DNA from: Ambrosia x helenae
Taxonomy: Eukaryota > Streptophyta > Magnoliopsida > Asterales > Asteraceae
Assembly: GCA_030844895.1 (NCBI GenBank)
Contig: JAUTDX010007483.1
Span: forward strand, 62,001-126,000
DNA length: 64,000 bases
Reading direction: 5' to 3'
Shown one piece after another: positions 22,235 to 32,897 of this stretch. Both the position numbers and the translations under genes were made by a program. A model generated the notes under the pieces. That model did not search any database and was not told the DNA's origin. It saw only the letters and a list, made by a program, of their open reading frames with translations. Each line of letters begins with the position of its first letter. Position 1 is the stretch's first letter.

Positions 22235-23631
22235 CCTCGACGGTGTTGAATAGGGGAACCACAGCTTGATCTTCGTCTTCTCCGGTTCAGATCCAGACCT
22301 GCAGGAGAGAAAGGAAGGGTGGAGTGTGGAGGTGACTGCTAGGAAACCACGAGTGGAGTCCAACGTACAGACACAAAAAGTGATGGCGGCGACGGCAGCC
22401 ATGTGTTATCAGGGGGTAATCTCATGTGTGATAACTTGTGCCCTAATGAGAGGTGAAGACCTCTTATATAGGGCTTCTCATGGGCCTTAATGGGCCGAAC
22501 ATCATGGACCCCTAACTATATGGGCACATAGCCCATTGGCACAAGTAATAAAGACGGTATGTCAGGTCACGTACCATACCTCTATAATTATGTTCATTGC
22601 CGCTTCATACGGGCATCCTGTTACTTTTAAAGTAATTCTTTTTAAACAATCAACAAAAATTATAATTTATTTCACCTACCCAACAAGGTGATGGCCATAA
22701 TTACATCCAACACAACTTAAAACACCACCATAAGAAAAACATATAACAATTAAACAATTAAATTACCCTAACATCAAAAACATAAAACGAACTCCACCGA
22801 TTCCAATTTACCGTCTTATCTTTGAATTTGTTTTTCACCCACAAGAAACTTATGACTTTTACCTCTTTTATTTCCTTCGTCAAAGAAACAGGAGCCATAT
22901 TGAACACCGAATAATTTCACTTCCGCCATAAGCACCAAATATCTGTGAGCCCAATCGCGTGAAAGTAAATTACTACACTAAACTATATAACTATAACCAA
23001 AAGTAAAAAAAAAAAAACATACATGTTCGTATGTAAAAACTAAATACACAAAAGGATGTTTTGACTTTTGAGTAGAGGTGTAAGTAAATAAGTCAAGATG
23101 GGCTTGAGTTGGCTTAGGCTCGAGTTTAGCTTGTTTAACTATAAATTATTTCGAACTCTATTCAAAATATTGAGATCGCGTTTTTCAACTACAACTTTGC
23201 TCATGCTAATTGATTAGTTTGTTATTTATCATTTACTGTAATTTATATACATTTAATAACTATTTTTATAGAAATTAATAATTATAAATTGTTTATATAA
23301 CATAGTTTATTATATATTAAAAAGTTAAATAATAATTTTTGTTAGCATTCTATAAATTCATTAAAACAGACTTATAAAATAAAGTACTTTTGGTATCATA
23401 AGCAGTCCGATTTGTGTTTTTACTAATTTTGGGTTTTTGTCTCTTTACCATCGAATAATTTTGTTAACAACTAGATATTAATTTTATTTGAAAAAATGAA
23501 GGAATATTCAAAATAAAATATTTTTGGTATTACAAATTAAACCGAAACACCCAATCGATACCAATTAAATTGCCAAATTGGTTTTTGCAGTATCAGTACC
23601 CAATAGTTTAAGAGTAAACCGAAATCACGCC
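22235..23631. other. Intergenic; unclassified GC-richer patch then AT-rich sequence
   Basis: At 22235-22620 the base composition rises and there is a TCTTATATAGGGCTTCTC stretch with a TATA-like core; it could be part of an old LTR, but ends were not found. From 22620 to 23631 it is AT-rich. The phrases GGCTTGAGTTGGCTTAGGCT (about 23101) and TGAGTAGCTCATGAGTGGCT (about 23975) look like worn ends of the GAGCTCGAGC-rich family, with the SINE inside. Confidence 0.35.
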
Positions 23632-23829
23632 ACCACTTTGGTAGGGTGGTGAGGGATTTCCAATAAAAAATTTCCTCCTGGAGGTCCTTAGTTCGATCCC
23701 TATTAATAGGAGTAAGCACCACTAGGAAGGATTCGAACTCAGGGTAGCATTTAAGACCCGTTGTTCAGTCTCACCCTGAAGAAGATAGCGGTTGTATTCG
23801 GAACCAAGGGCACTAGTCGTTCAAAAAAA
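23632..23829 (+). mobile_element. tRNA-derived SINE (probable)
   Basis: The segment contains GGTAGGGTGGTGAGGGATT, a B-box-like AGTTCGATCCCT (about 23690), a second GATTCGAACTCAGGG, and ends GGCACTAGTCGTTC followed by A8. This is the layout of plant tRNA-derived SINEs with an internal pol III promoter and an A-rich tail. A target duplication was not identified. Confidence 0.5.
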
Positions 23830-25904
23830 ATATTATATAAGTATGCATTTAATGTTTCAGATAATAATGATACAAATTATATACTCGTTTAGCCGTTCAA
23901 AAATTATAAACTGTTGAATAAACAAGCTTAATTTTAGGCTTGACCTTTATTCAAATTTTTAGTGTTTTGATCTTGAGTAGCTCATGAGTGGCTTGACTCG
24001 TTTCTACCGTGAAAACAAGACGTGACAAAAGTTATGCGTATAAATCCAAAAACTGATTTTAGTTTTGTATATTTTAGTACATTTTTCTTGAAAAATAGAT
24101 ATATGAAAATTTTCATATTTTGTTGATATAAATTAGAAAAAAAAAATTAATGATATAATTACTTTTTTTTGAACTAAGGTAATACTTCATATTTTGTGTA
24201 CATTAAAATTTAAATCATAAAACTCTACTTAAAAGCAACTCTATGGTGTTTGCCTGTTTGGGATTGCTTTTGCAAACGTGGTATTAGACTCTTGTGTGTT
24301 TATGTAAAACGCAAACTTAACAATTGACTGGTTAGTCATTGTACTTGTTACTTTCATAAATACTTCAATTTAAAAACAATGAATTTTTTATGATATCAAA
24401 TAGTGAACACACATTCATATTACATGTTTTATTCCAACTAGTTATCTAGTTGCAGTCGTGTTATATTGTTCACAATGCAATCTCACGCACACTTCTACCA
24501 AACAATATAAAAAAAATATAACCTTTTCAATTTATATTTAACTTGAATTTTCACCCTTACATGAATGTCATTTCTCCTATCTATAAATATCCCAAAAGTG
24601 TTTTCCATCGTGGACAACTAAATCTTTTTGCTTGTATATCATATCCCATATTTAAACAAATATATTTTTAGGCTTGCCCTTGATTCGAGCTTTTTAGTGT
24701 GTTAATCTCGAATAGCTCATGAGCAACTTGATCGTTTACACCGTGAAAGCACGAAACATGACAAAAGCGTGAACTCAAACGTTATGTTTTGAATTCGTTT
24801 TTAAACAACTAGTTATTGATTATTATAACTCCAAACATTCAAAAGGCACTTAAACATTATGTTTTTAATTCGTTTTACCATACATAAATAGCTAAATATT
24901 TATCTACCAAATATAATCACTTTAAAAATGTGTACGTTCAAACCGTCCTCGTATGACGTACAATTAGTAATTGCATTCACTCAATAATAGAAAATGCATT
25001 TAAAACCGGTTGGTGTAAAAAAACAAAGTACTTACAAAAAAAAAACATAAAAAAAGGAGTAATAGTTATTGCCCCCCAAATTGATGTTAACATGATTTGG
25101 GTACTTTATTTTTTTTATAGTCCAATATAATACTGAACAGTGGATATCATAAATTAGGGTAGGGGTGGTGGGGTAGTAGGCTTGATTTGAAAGTGAAAAT
25201 TCTCATTTAGCACGCCTATGAGTTTTCAAGTACTATTTTTTTCATGAGATTTTGACCCCTCAAGGTGCAAGGACACAACCTACGGTATTCAAGTATGTTA
25301 TTTTAATCCCTTATTTGGATTTATAATTTAAGCACGAAAATATCAAGATAGGATTAGAATCAAAGGTATTAAGTTGACCGGAGTAATTTGGTCATTATAC
25401 AGGCGTATGGAGGAAAAAAAAAATCTAGCATGATGGGTATACATGTTTATGGACGGGTTTTGGATTGGAAAAAAATATTTCATAAGTATGGGATTAGAAG
25501 ATACCCAACCTAATTACCTGAAACTAAATACATGTTTACGCAAAACATATATCCGAAATTTTTTATGACATTATTATTTATATTTATATGCTGTGAAATA
25601 TAAAAATGTTTTTTGATATTAGTATTATATATTAACATTTTAAATATTTCAAAGATTATTACGGTGAGGATGATACGTATGTTATTTATAATAATTTACT
25701 ATACTGTAAATATTTAAAACATAAAACTATAAAAGAAAGTAAATATATATATATATATATATATAAATCCTAATGGGTAATACTTAATAAATACCTGACG
25801 GGTAATGAGACGGGATGGAATGAGCTCGTATGGGTAATGAAATTAGCCATACCCAACTCATTGTCATTCCTATATAAGCGGGTCAACTAGCTTAAGCTAC
25901 ATTT
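23830..25904. other. AT-rich intergenic sequence; no gene seen
   Basis: There are no ORFs with recognisable motifs. A short echo of the GAGCTCGAGC family (TCGAATAGCTCATGAGC, about 24707) and an (AT)n run at about 25745-25765 are the only features noted. Confidence 0.4.
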
Positions 25905-26408
25905 ATATTATCCCCCGGGTGCTTCTCGGGATAAATAAATCGAATATAGAGTGACAAAATGTGTGTACCGTAAAAGGAATAGTCATTTTTTCTAGAATTG
26001 TTTTTAAGGTTCAACACTCAATAACTCATAAAGCCTACTTCTATTCGACGTGTGCACATCTTGCTCGACTTCCCCAAGACATTCTAGAGTTATGATGTGA
26101 ATCTGGAAAAAAAAAAGCAACCAAATTAGTATCAAATGATATGTTATGATAATAATTGATTTAAGAGGTGTGCATGGTGGGTGATTAATTATCACTTATC
26201 AGACCTGGTATCCAAGAATCATAGGCTACATTAAACGACTTAGCAACCTTTGTAATCAATGTTCGTAGCAACACCAATCAAAATACAAAAACAAATAGAT
26301 TTTTACCAAACTGACTACATCTGTGAATATATATGTATATAGCGGGTTGTTATATGTAATAGTAGGTTCAAAAGCATATATATTATCATAACATAAGTAG
26401 TGACTTAC

Positions 26409-27485
26409 CAGAGGCGTCCCCGAGTATTTATGTACCCTATCCGAACCATTAAAAAATATGCCCCTAAGGTTTTAACGAATTAAATAATCTAAACTAAATC
26501 CAAATTCAAAGCTATAACAATTACTCGATGATTATAATTAACAATTAATATTAGGGCTCAATTACGGCTACTTCAACAAAACCTCTAATTATAGATTTGT
26601 AAAAATTACCTACCTAATTAAGCAATTACACCCAATTTAAGGCACAACAAGACACCTAATTGCAATAATAGTTTATCAATCCGGCGACAAACATATAAAA
26701 TACACAAAACCTAAGTATCCAGCAAAGTAAATATGCTACACTGAAAGTTCTAAAAAGACATAAAGACGATTTTTATAACTGAAATCTTAAAGCTGTTAGA
26801 AAAAAAATTTGAAATCTTAAATATTAAATTTAAAATAAAATTACAATCTAGATGATGATAAACAACTAGACATTCACCTCACAAATTACAATTTGGAATT
26901 TCGATTCTCAATGTTCGTCTTTTGCAGGTGCCATCGTCTGAATATATTATCGATGTTTTTTATTATTTTTTCCACCGTATGAATATAATATCGATGCTTT
27001 TTTTATTTATTAGGAGGGTGTTTGGTTCTCCTTATTTCCACCTATTTATGACTTATGACTTTTCCAAAAAAGTCATAAGTTATTTTAAGAGTGTTTGGAT
27101 GATGGTTTGAAAATGACTTTTTTGGTTTGAATAAGGTGAAAAGGAGGTGGAAAAGTAGATAAGTTATAAGTTAGGAATGCGTGACTTTTTTGAAAAGGAG
27201 ATAAGGAGGTGGAAAAGGAGATAATTAATAACTTATAAGTTTATCCAAACATGCCCTAGGTTAAATAGGTATTTGGCTAATAAATGTTATGGGCTCTTGA
27301 GTAATTAATTTTTAAGTTTTAAACTGATCATTATTGGGCACAACTTTTAAGTGTAAATGATTTTTCTATTTTAAAAAAATACAGACACACATATATATAG
27401 GAATTTTATTAAAAAAAAGATTGTGCCCCCGATGAAAATGGGCCCAAGCCGGTTGACCTCCCGGCTTGGGCCATAGCCGGCCCTG
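26409..27485. mobile_element. hAT-type non-autonomous element
   Basis: It opens CAGAGGCGTCCCCGAG and ends CATAGCCGGCCCTG, and is flanked by TGACTTAC on both sides (26401-26408 and 27486-27493). An 8-bp duplication with CAG...CTG ends fits hAT elements. Removing it rejoins the left arm of the host repeat exactly as in the related copy near 56430. It has no transposase ORF and carries a small MITE (27016-27256). Confidence 0.8.
27016..27256. mobile_element. MITE with GGGTGTTTGG ends
   Basis: It begins GGGTGTTTGGTTCTCC and ends TTATCCAAACATGCCC, so the ends are inverted repeats, and it contains repeated GACTTTTTTGGTTTG/AAGTCATAAG words. TAGG-type bases flank both sides. It is nested inside the hAT-type element. 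Confidence 0.6.
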
Positions 27486-28590
27486 TGACTTACCTAGACA
27501 TGATTAATGAATTATGTAAGCAAATCGTGTTTTTTTTTTCTGCATGAACAAAAACCCACTAAAAAGTTATTTTCTTTTTTCTTTTTTTGTATAACACTAT
27601 GATGCTTGTTGGAAAGATAATAAAACACTCGATAATTCGTGTAATTTAAAAAACATGTCGTATATAAAAGTTACTAACGAGCGTTCTATTATACTTCTAA
27701 CGAGTACCATAGTGGTATACAAAAAACGGGAAAAAATGATTTTTAGTGGGTTTTTGTTCATGCAAAAAAAAAAAAAAAAACACACACAATGTGTTTAGGT
27801 AATTCATAAATCATGTTAAGATAGTATATATGTTTTTGAACCTTCTATTACATATAAGAACCCGTTAACTACATATATATATTCATAGAGTTAGTCAGTC
27901 TGGTAAGAAACTATTTTTTTTTTTGTATTTTGATTGATGTTGTTAGTAACATTGATGACAAAGGTTGCTAAGCTGATTAAACGTAGCATATTATTCTTAG
28001 ACACCAGATGAATCTCTAGCTAATAAGTGATAATTCATCACCCAACCATGCACGGCTTTTAGATCATTTTCAATGGATATATTTTCAAATCGACTGACAT
28101 GTGGTGATTATTGAAATAGATATTTAAATTTTGTATGAGTAGAGAAAATAGCTGGGAGACATGAAAAGTAATCATCCTACAATCTTTCTAGTCGATAGTA
28201 GTTAGATCATTTTTATTTATCTTCAAAATGGATCTTCACCGCTTACCTATTGATTCTTTTATTGGGTGTCATCCTAGGTGATCGATTGTGTATCCATAAT
28301 AAAGATTGAACAAGTACGTCACTCTTTCACATATGTTCATTTTACACATCAGAATAATCTATCATCATTATCATCATGACATATCATTTGATATCAATTT
28401 GGTTGTTATTTTTCCAGTTTCACATCGCAGCTTTAGAGTGTCTTGAGAAAGTGATAAAATTGTACATAGACTTTACTCGAGCAAGAGGTGCATACGTAGA
28501 ATAAGAAGTAATTTTATGAGTTATCGAGTAGTGATCCTTTACAAATTTCTTTTTTCTTCGAAAAGAGACGACATATTCTTTTTATGGTAT

Positions 28591-30070
28591 ATAATTACAC
28601 AACATATGTATACAGTTCGGCATCCATGTATATATCATTACTATATAATTACACATTTACAAACCATATGTATATAATTACACAACTTATAACCAATAGT
28701 ACATCAAAACAATAAAAAAATGATTTTTATAATCCATTGCAATACGAAATTTTATTTGTTATCTTGGTATGACACATATGGGCGTTTGAATCAGTCTCTT
28801 TTTCTAACTTTCATTTTATCTTCAAGCACTATATGTATATATAAACTTTGTTAACATTATGTGTGTCAGTCAACGTTTCAGAAAATGAAAGATGTGGTAA
28901 AATATGTGCACAAAGCAACTTGGAATCAACCAATAACATCAATTAACATTTTAAGCACAAAATGTTCTGTTTATTATATATTACTATATATGTGCAAGCA
29001 CTCTGTTTGTACATGCTATAAATGATTATATTATTTACATTTTTAGTTTTCTTGTACTCTTGTTTAATCTAATAGGAATGTACATAAATCCTAACACGTC
29101 TTATCACATGACATGTTGCCAAACCATGTTACACGTTCGTAAGAGTCTTTAATCTATATATATAGACCAAAACTAAATTTTTGAATATTTAAAACTTTTG
29201 GGCTATAAAACTATTTTTTCATAAATGAAGTTTGTAATAGATTACTTAGAAATATTATGTAATCCAGCATGAATACCAAATTGTTGATGATGCGATGCAG
29301 CACCGATGAAGATGAACAGGGCTTCCAACTGAGGGATGAAGACTAGTTATTTTTGATAAAGATCTTGAATAGGACCATGGTTGTTAAAGATCAGCAGTTG
29401 GAACTCGATAGAGATCAATTCTTGCGGTATGAGTTGCTAGCTACTAACTGCAGTGGCAAAGCTTGAAAAAAACTTCCGTGGGGACCAAAAGTCACGGGAC
29501 CCTTAAAACGGAGGGGCCATAATCAATACATATAAAATTTTCGGACGAAAACGCGTAAATATACACTACTGAGTAACTACATATGATTAGTTCCTATTGA
29601 TGAGTAAGAGAAGAAGATTATCAAATGAAGACTTTTCTAATTGTTGTCTAATAATTAAGAAATATGACTATATAATTACGAAGCTCCATCACTTAGAATT
29701 GATGTATCTTTTTTAAAGCCAAAAAGGGACCCTTAAGAGTTTGTAAACAATTACATGGGTTGATAATGCAAGGGGCTGATAGTTGTAGGTCTTGGTTTAA
29801 TTTTCTTAGATCATATGCTCTTCATTAATTCTTTTATATGTTCCATATTATGTACACACACATACATATTGTGTATAGGTGTGTGTATTGTGTAACATCT
29901 TGTTAAACTTTGCATTCATATGATCTCTAATCTCCTAGAGCATTCACATTGGAGCCTATATATATCCATACCATCTTATTAATATATAGGAAAAATGTTG
30001 AGGAAACAACTAAAACACTTTGTATTTTATTATGAGTGTATAAAAAAGAAAATATAATAACAAGAATAAC
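28591..30070. other. AT-rich intergenic sequence; short dispersed repeat
   Basis: No gene seen. The segment 29450-29560 (GGCAAAGCTTGAAAAAAACT, then GGGACCCTTAAAACGGAG and ATATAAAATTTTCGG) has a relative at 51608-51705, so it is a dispersed repeat of unknown class. Confidence 0.4.
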
Positions 30071-30299
30071 ACTATGTTCCAGAGTTTCATTAAAGGACGG
30101 AAGAGAAAGGATTGGGAAGGAAGTGGGGAAAAAATGTGTTCCAGAGTTTTTTGTAGGAGGGAAAGGGAGGGAATGAGAGGGATAATAAAGAGGATTTTAG
30201 TGTGATTTTCAATCTTTCCAATTTGGAAGGAATTGGAGAGAATGGAAGAGGAGGGAGATCCTTTCTCTTCCATCCTTTAATGAAACTCGGGAACACAGT
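30071..30299. mobile_element. MITE with about 42-bp inverted ends
   Basis: The left end ACTATGTTCCAGAGTTTC continues to AAAGGACGGAAGAG. The right end, read in reverse, is ACTGTGTTCCCGAGTTTC continuing to AAAGGATGGAAGAG. The interior is purine-rich on + (GGAGGGAAAGGGAGGG). No ORF and no clear target duplication. Confidence 0.7.
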
Positions 30300-31022
30300 A
30301 TAGTAGAGATTAATTGGATGTGGGGGGTTTTTAAAAAATAAACAAATTTAGAGAAAAACGTGTTTTTAATTAAATTATAGAGATGAAGATGGAAGCCTAA
30401 ATGTATTACTTTCACAAATACTCATCTCTACAAACTAAAGAACGAGTTTATCATTCAAAAATGAGTAATCGGTCCATAGTTTGTATCAGAGCTATGTTAT
30501 CGAGTTAATTGACTTGCTAGTTTATTTTGACTCGAACTTAGCTCTAGATTTCATTTGTATTGGGTTTTATCATTTAGCGCATTATGTAAATATCTCTACC
30601 TTTGTTGGTTATGGATGCACGTTTTATAAATTATAAAGCTTTAGTTGGTTATGTTTGCAACAAATACATTAAAACTCTTAAGAGTTTGAGGTCATTATTG
30701 AAGACCAGAAGACCTCGAAATTAGGCCAAGAGAAATCTAAGATGAAACGAAGAAACCAATAAGTGTGTTTCACTGTTTAATTATTGGTTTGGTTTACTGA
30801 TTATTGTCGACATAACAATCAAAAATCAAATTTAAAGAAGTTGTAACAGATGGTGACGGCATAAGTTGAAATTAAATTCCATGGGGTTGTTGTGCAATTG
30901 GATGGTGACGACTTGTAAAGAAACCTAATAATTTTCGCACCATCTTTGATACTAAGTTCATCAAGAGATAAGTTGTCGAGCCAGAAAGAGATAAGTTGAG
31001 GGAAAGAAAAACTCTCTCCAAT

Positions 31023-32897
31023 ATGAGAGGCGGGAGACGAACAGGTGATGAATTCAGACAGCGAAACCACCGCGGCGTACATGACGGGAGACCGGTAACA
31101 ACCTTCTTTATTAGCAATCTACCAGATGGGGTGACCGATACATTACTTTGGAAAGCTTTTCAACCGCATGGGATCGTGAAAGATGCCTATGTGGCCAGGA
31201 AGAGAGACTCAAGGGGAAACTGTTTTGGGTTCATAAGATACATTGGGGTGGGCAATATCAATGAGGTACTTCGGAGGATGAATACGGTGAAGATATTTGA
31301 AGCTCAAGTGGGGGCGTCTGTGGCAAAGTTTGCCAAGGGGGATAGGAAAGGTATGAATCAAGGAGGAAGGGATTTTGGGCAGCTGGGTGGGGGTGATATG
31401 AGGCCACCGATGCGAGAGATACCGAGACGTCCACCGGCATGGGAGGTTCCTAGACAGCCAACGGCGAATGTTAACACGGGTAAGTCCTATAATACAGTGG
31501 CTAATGGCAATACAGAACCGTCTAGTTCTGGGGTGAAGACGTTGGTACTGAATGAGGGTGTTGCTTTGTACCCGGAGCATTGTGTTATGCGATCGGTCAT
31601 TGGTGTGGTGAGGTCTCTGGACCATTTCAAGAAGCTTAAAGCAATGATGCATAAGGGTGGTTATGTGGAGAGCCCTATTAGTTACATTGGGGGTCTATCA
31701 GTACTACTTGTATTCAGAGATAAACACACGGCTGTTGAGTTCATTGCCAGAAAGGACGAGCTATGGGGTGAGGTATTGGCATCGGCTAAGTTATGGGTTG
31801 GTGACATTATTCCATTCCAAAGGATCGTGGGTATTAGAGTTAAAGGTATGCCATTACAACTTCGAGAATCATTGTTCTTTGATAAGGTTGGGGAATGTTT
31901 TGGGAAAGTGGTCAAGAGTAGCGACTTCTCATGGTTGGATGCGAATAATGTGGATAGTATGGTGTGGGTGCTCGTAGATACGGCTCTTCCTATCCAGGAG
32001 GAAGTCTCTATCGTATGGAGAGATAATGTTATTCCGGTCTGGGTCGTGGAGGATGGCGATGGGGATAAGTTAATTAAGTTCATCGCCGGAGAATTATCAT
32101 CGGAGATGCATCAATCGCCGAACATGTCAGAAGAATCAGCCGCTGCGGCTGGTGATGATTTGGAAGAAGGTGAATTCAGGGCTAGTGGTGGATTGGTAGG
32201 GGAAGGCCAACAGTCCATTGGTATGGATACGTCGGTTGCCGAAGGGTCGCATGGGTTGCATGGGAAGTCTAAGTTGCATGGGAACCAAAAACAATCATTG
32301 AATGTAGGTAACAACAGGAATGCTTTTAAGGCTGTGGGTGGGACCATTGGTTCGTCTGGGGAAAGTTTTGATTTGAATAGACCTATTGACAATTTTGTGG
32401 TGGGGTCCGGGGGTATGGAAGGTACTGGACCGGGCCAGAAGTCTAGGAAACGGGCCAGGTGCTGTAGAAGCCCAACTACAAGTTTGGATTTAAATGAAGG
32501 TGGGCCTATCAATTTGGACTCGGGTATTAATGACCCGGTTGATATATTCCAGGGTGGGGTCGACATGAGTGGGGATATTCATAATTCTCAGTTCAACAAT
32601 AACCTGGATAAAGAAGCTAATTTGTCTGATGTGGAGATGGTTCAGGATGGAACCGGTGGTGGTGCTGTGATGAACGAACATAGGGACCAATTGGGGGTTG
32701 GGCTGGGGACGGATTCTTGTGAACCAGTGGTTAATAATCAGGGGTCTAATACGCAAGATGGTGGTCATCCTGACATACAAGGAGAGGTTCGGAGTACTGT
32801 AATGGTGGGTTCGATGTGTGGGATTCAAGTTGAAACGTTCGAGGATGATTTACAAAAGATGGTTGAGGATGAGGGCGACGTTAATGGTCAACAATGA
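31023..32897 (+). CDS. LINE ORF1 protein (RRM-type RNA-binding)
   Basis: This ORF encodes 624 residues from the first ATG (31023); an upstream TTG extension was not used. An RRM domain covers about 26-100, with RNP2 (FFISNL, 28-33) and RNP1 (RGNCFGFIRY, 64-73). The middle (about 180-360) has the fold-like pattern seen in plant LINE ORF1 proteins (DUF4283-like: YPEHCVMRSVIGVVRSLDHF, WVGDIIPFQRIVGIRVKGMP). The C-terminal third is acidic and low in complexity (DLEEGEF and several DLN words). In the family, ORF1 protein coats the element RNA. The ORF is uninterrupted, and its TGA overlaps the ORF2 ATG by the four bases ATGA, which suggests ORF2 is translated by reinitiation (inference). Confidence 0.88.
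   Translation: MRGGRRTGDEFRQRNHRGVHDGRPVTTFFISNLPDGVTDTLLWKAFQPHGIVKDAYVARKRDSRGNCFGFIRYIGVGNINEVLRRMNTVKIFEAQVGASVAKFAKGDRKGMNQGGRDFGQLGGGDMRPPMREIPRRPPAWEVPRQPTANVNTGKSYNTVANGNTEPSSSGVKTLVLNEGVALYPEHCVMRSVIGVVRSLDHFKKLKAMMHKGGYVESPISYIGGLSVLLVFRDKHTAVEFIARKDELWGEVLASAKLWVGDIIPFQRIVGIRVKGMPLQLRESLFFDKVGECFGKVVKSSDFSWLDANNVDSMVWVLVDTALPIQEEVSIVWRDNVIPVWVVEDGDGDKLIKFIAGELSSEMHQSPNMSEESAAAAGDDLEEGEFRASGGLVGEGQQSIGMDTSVAEGSHGLHGKSKLHGNQKQSLNVGNNRNAFKAVGGTIGSSGESFDLNRPIDNFVVGSGGMEGTGPGQKSRKRARCCRSPTTSLDLNEGGPINLDSGINDPVDIFQGGVDMSGDIHNSQFNNNLDKEANLSDVEMVQDGTGGGAVMNEHRDQLGVGLGTDSCEPVVNNQGSNTQDGGHPDIQGEVRSTVMVGSMCGIQVETFEDDLQKMVEDEGDVNGQQ

Larger units (their letters stand above)
25905..28590. mobile_element. 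Large inverted-repeat element with nested insertions
   Basis: The left arm (25905-26408 and 27494 to about 27650) and the right arm (about 27660-28590) are inverted copies. Matching phrases include ATGAACAAAAACCCACT at 27544 against AGTGGGTTTTTGTTCAT at 27747, and GAGGTGTGCATGGTGGGTGA at 26165 against the CACCCAACCATGCACGG region at 28040. The left arm is split by a hAT-type element (26409-27485). The right arm has an extra segment of about 300 bp after 28056. A single-arm relative is at 55915-56640. No transposase. The outer end has CCCGGGTGCTTCTCGGGATA, which could be a hairpin of a Helitron-type end; class unresolved. Confidence 0.6.
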
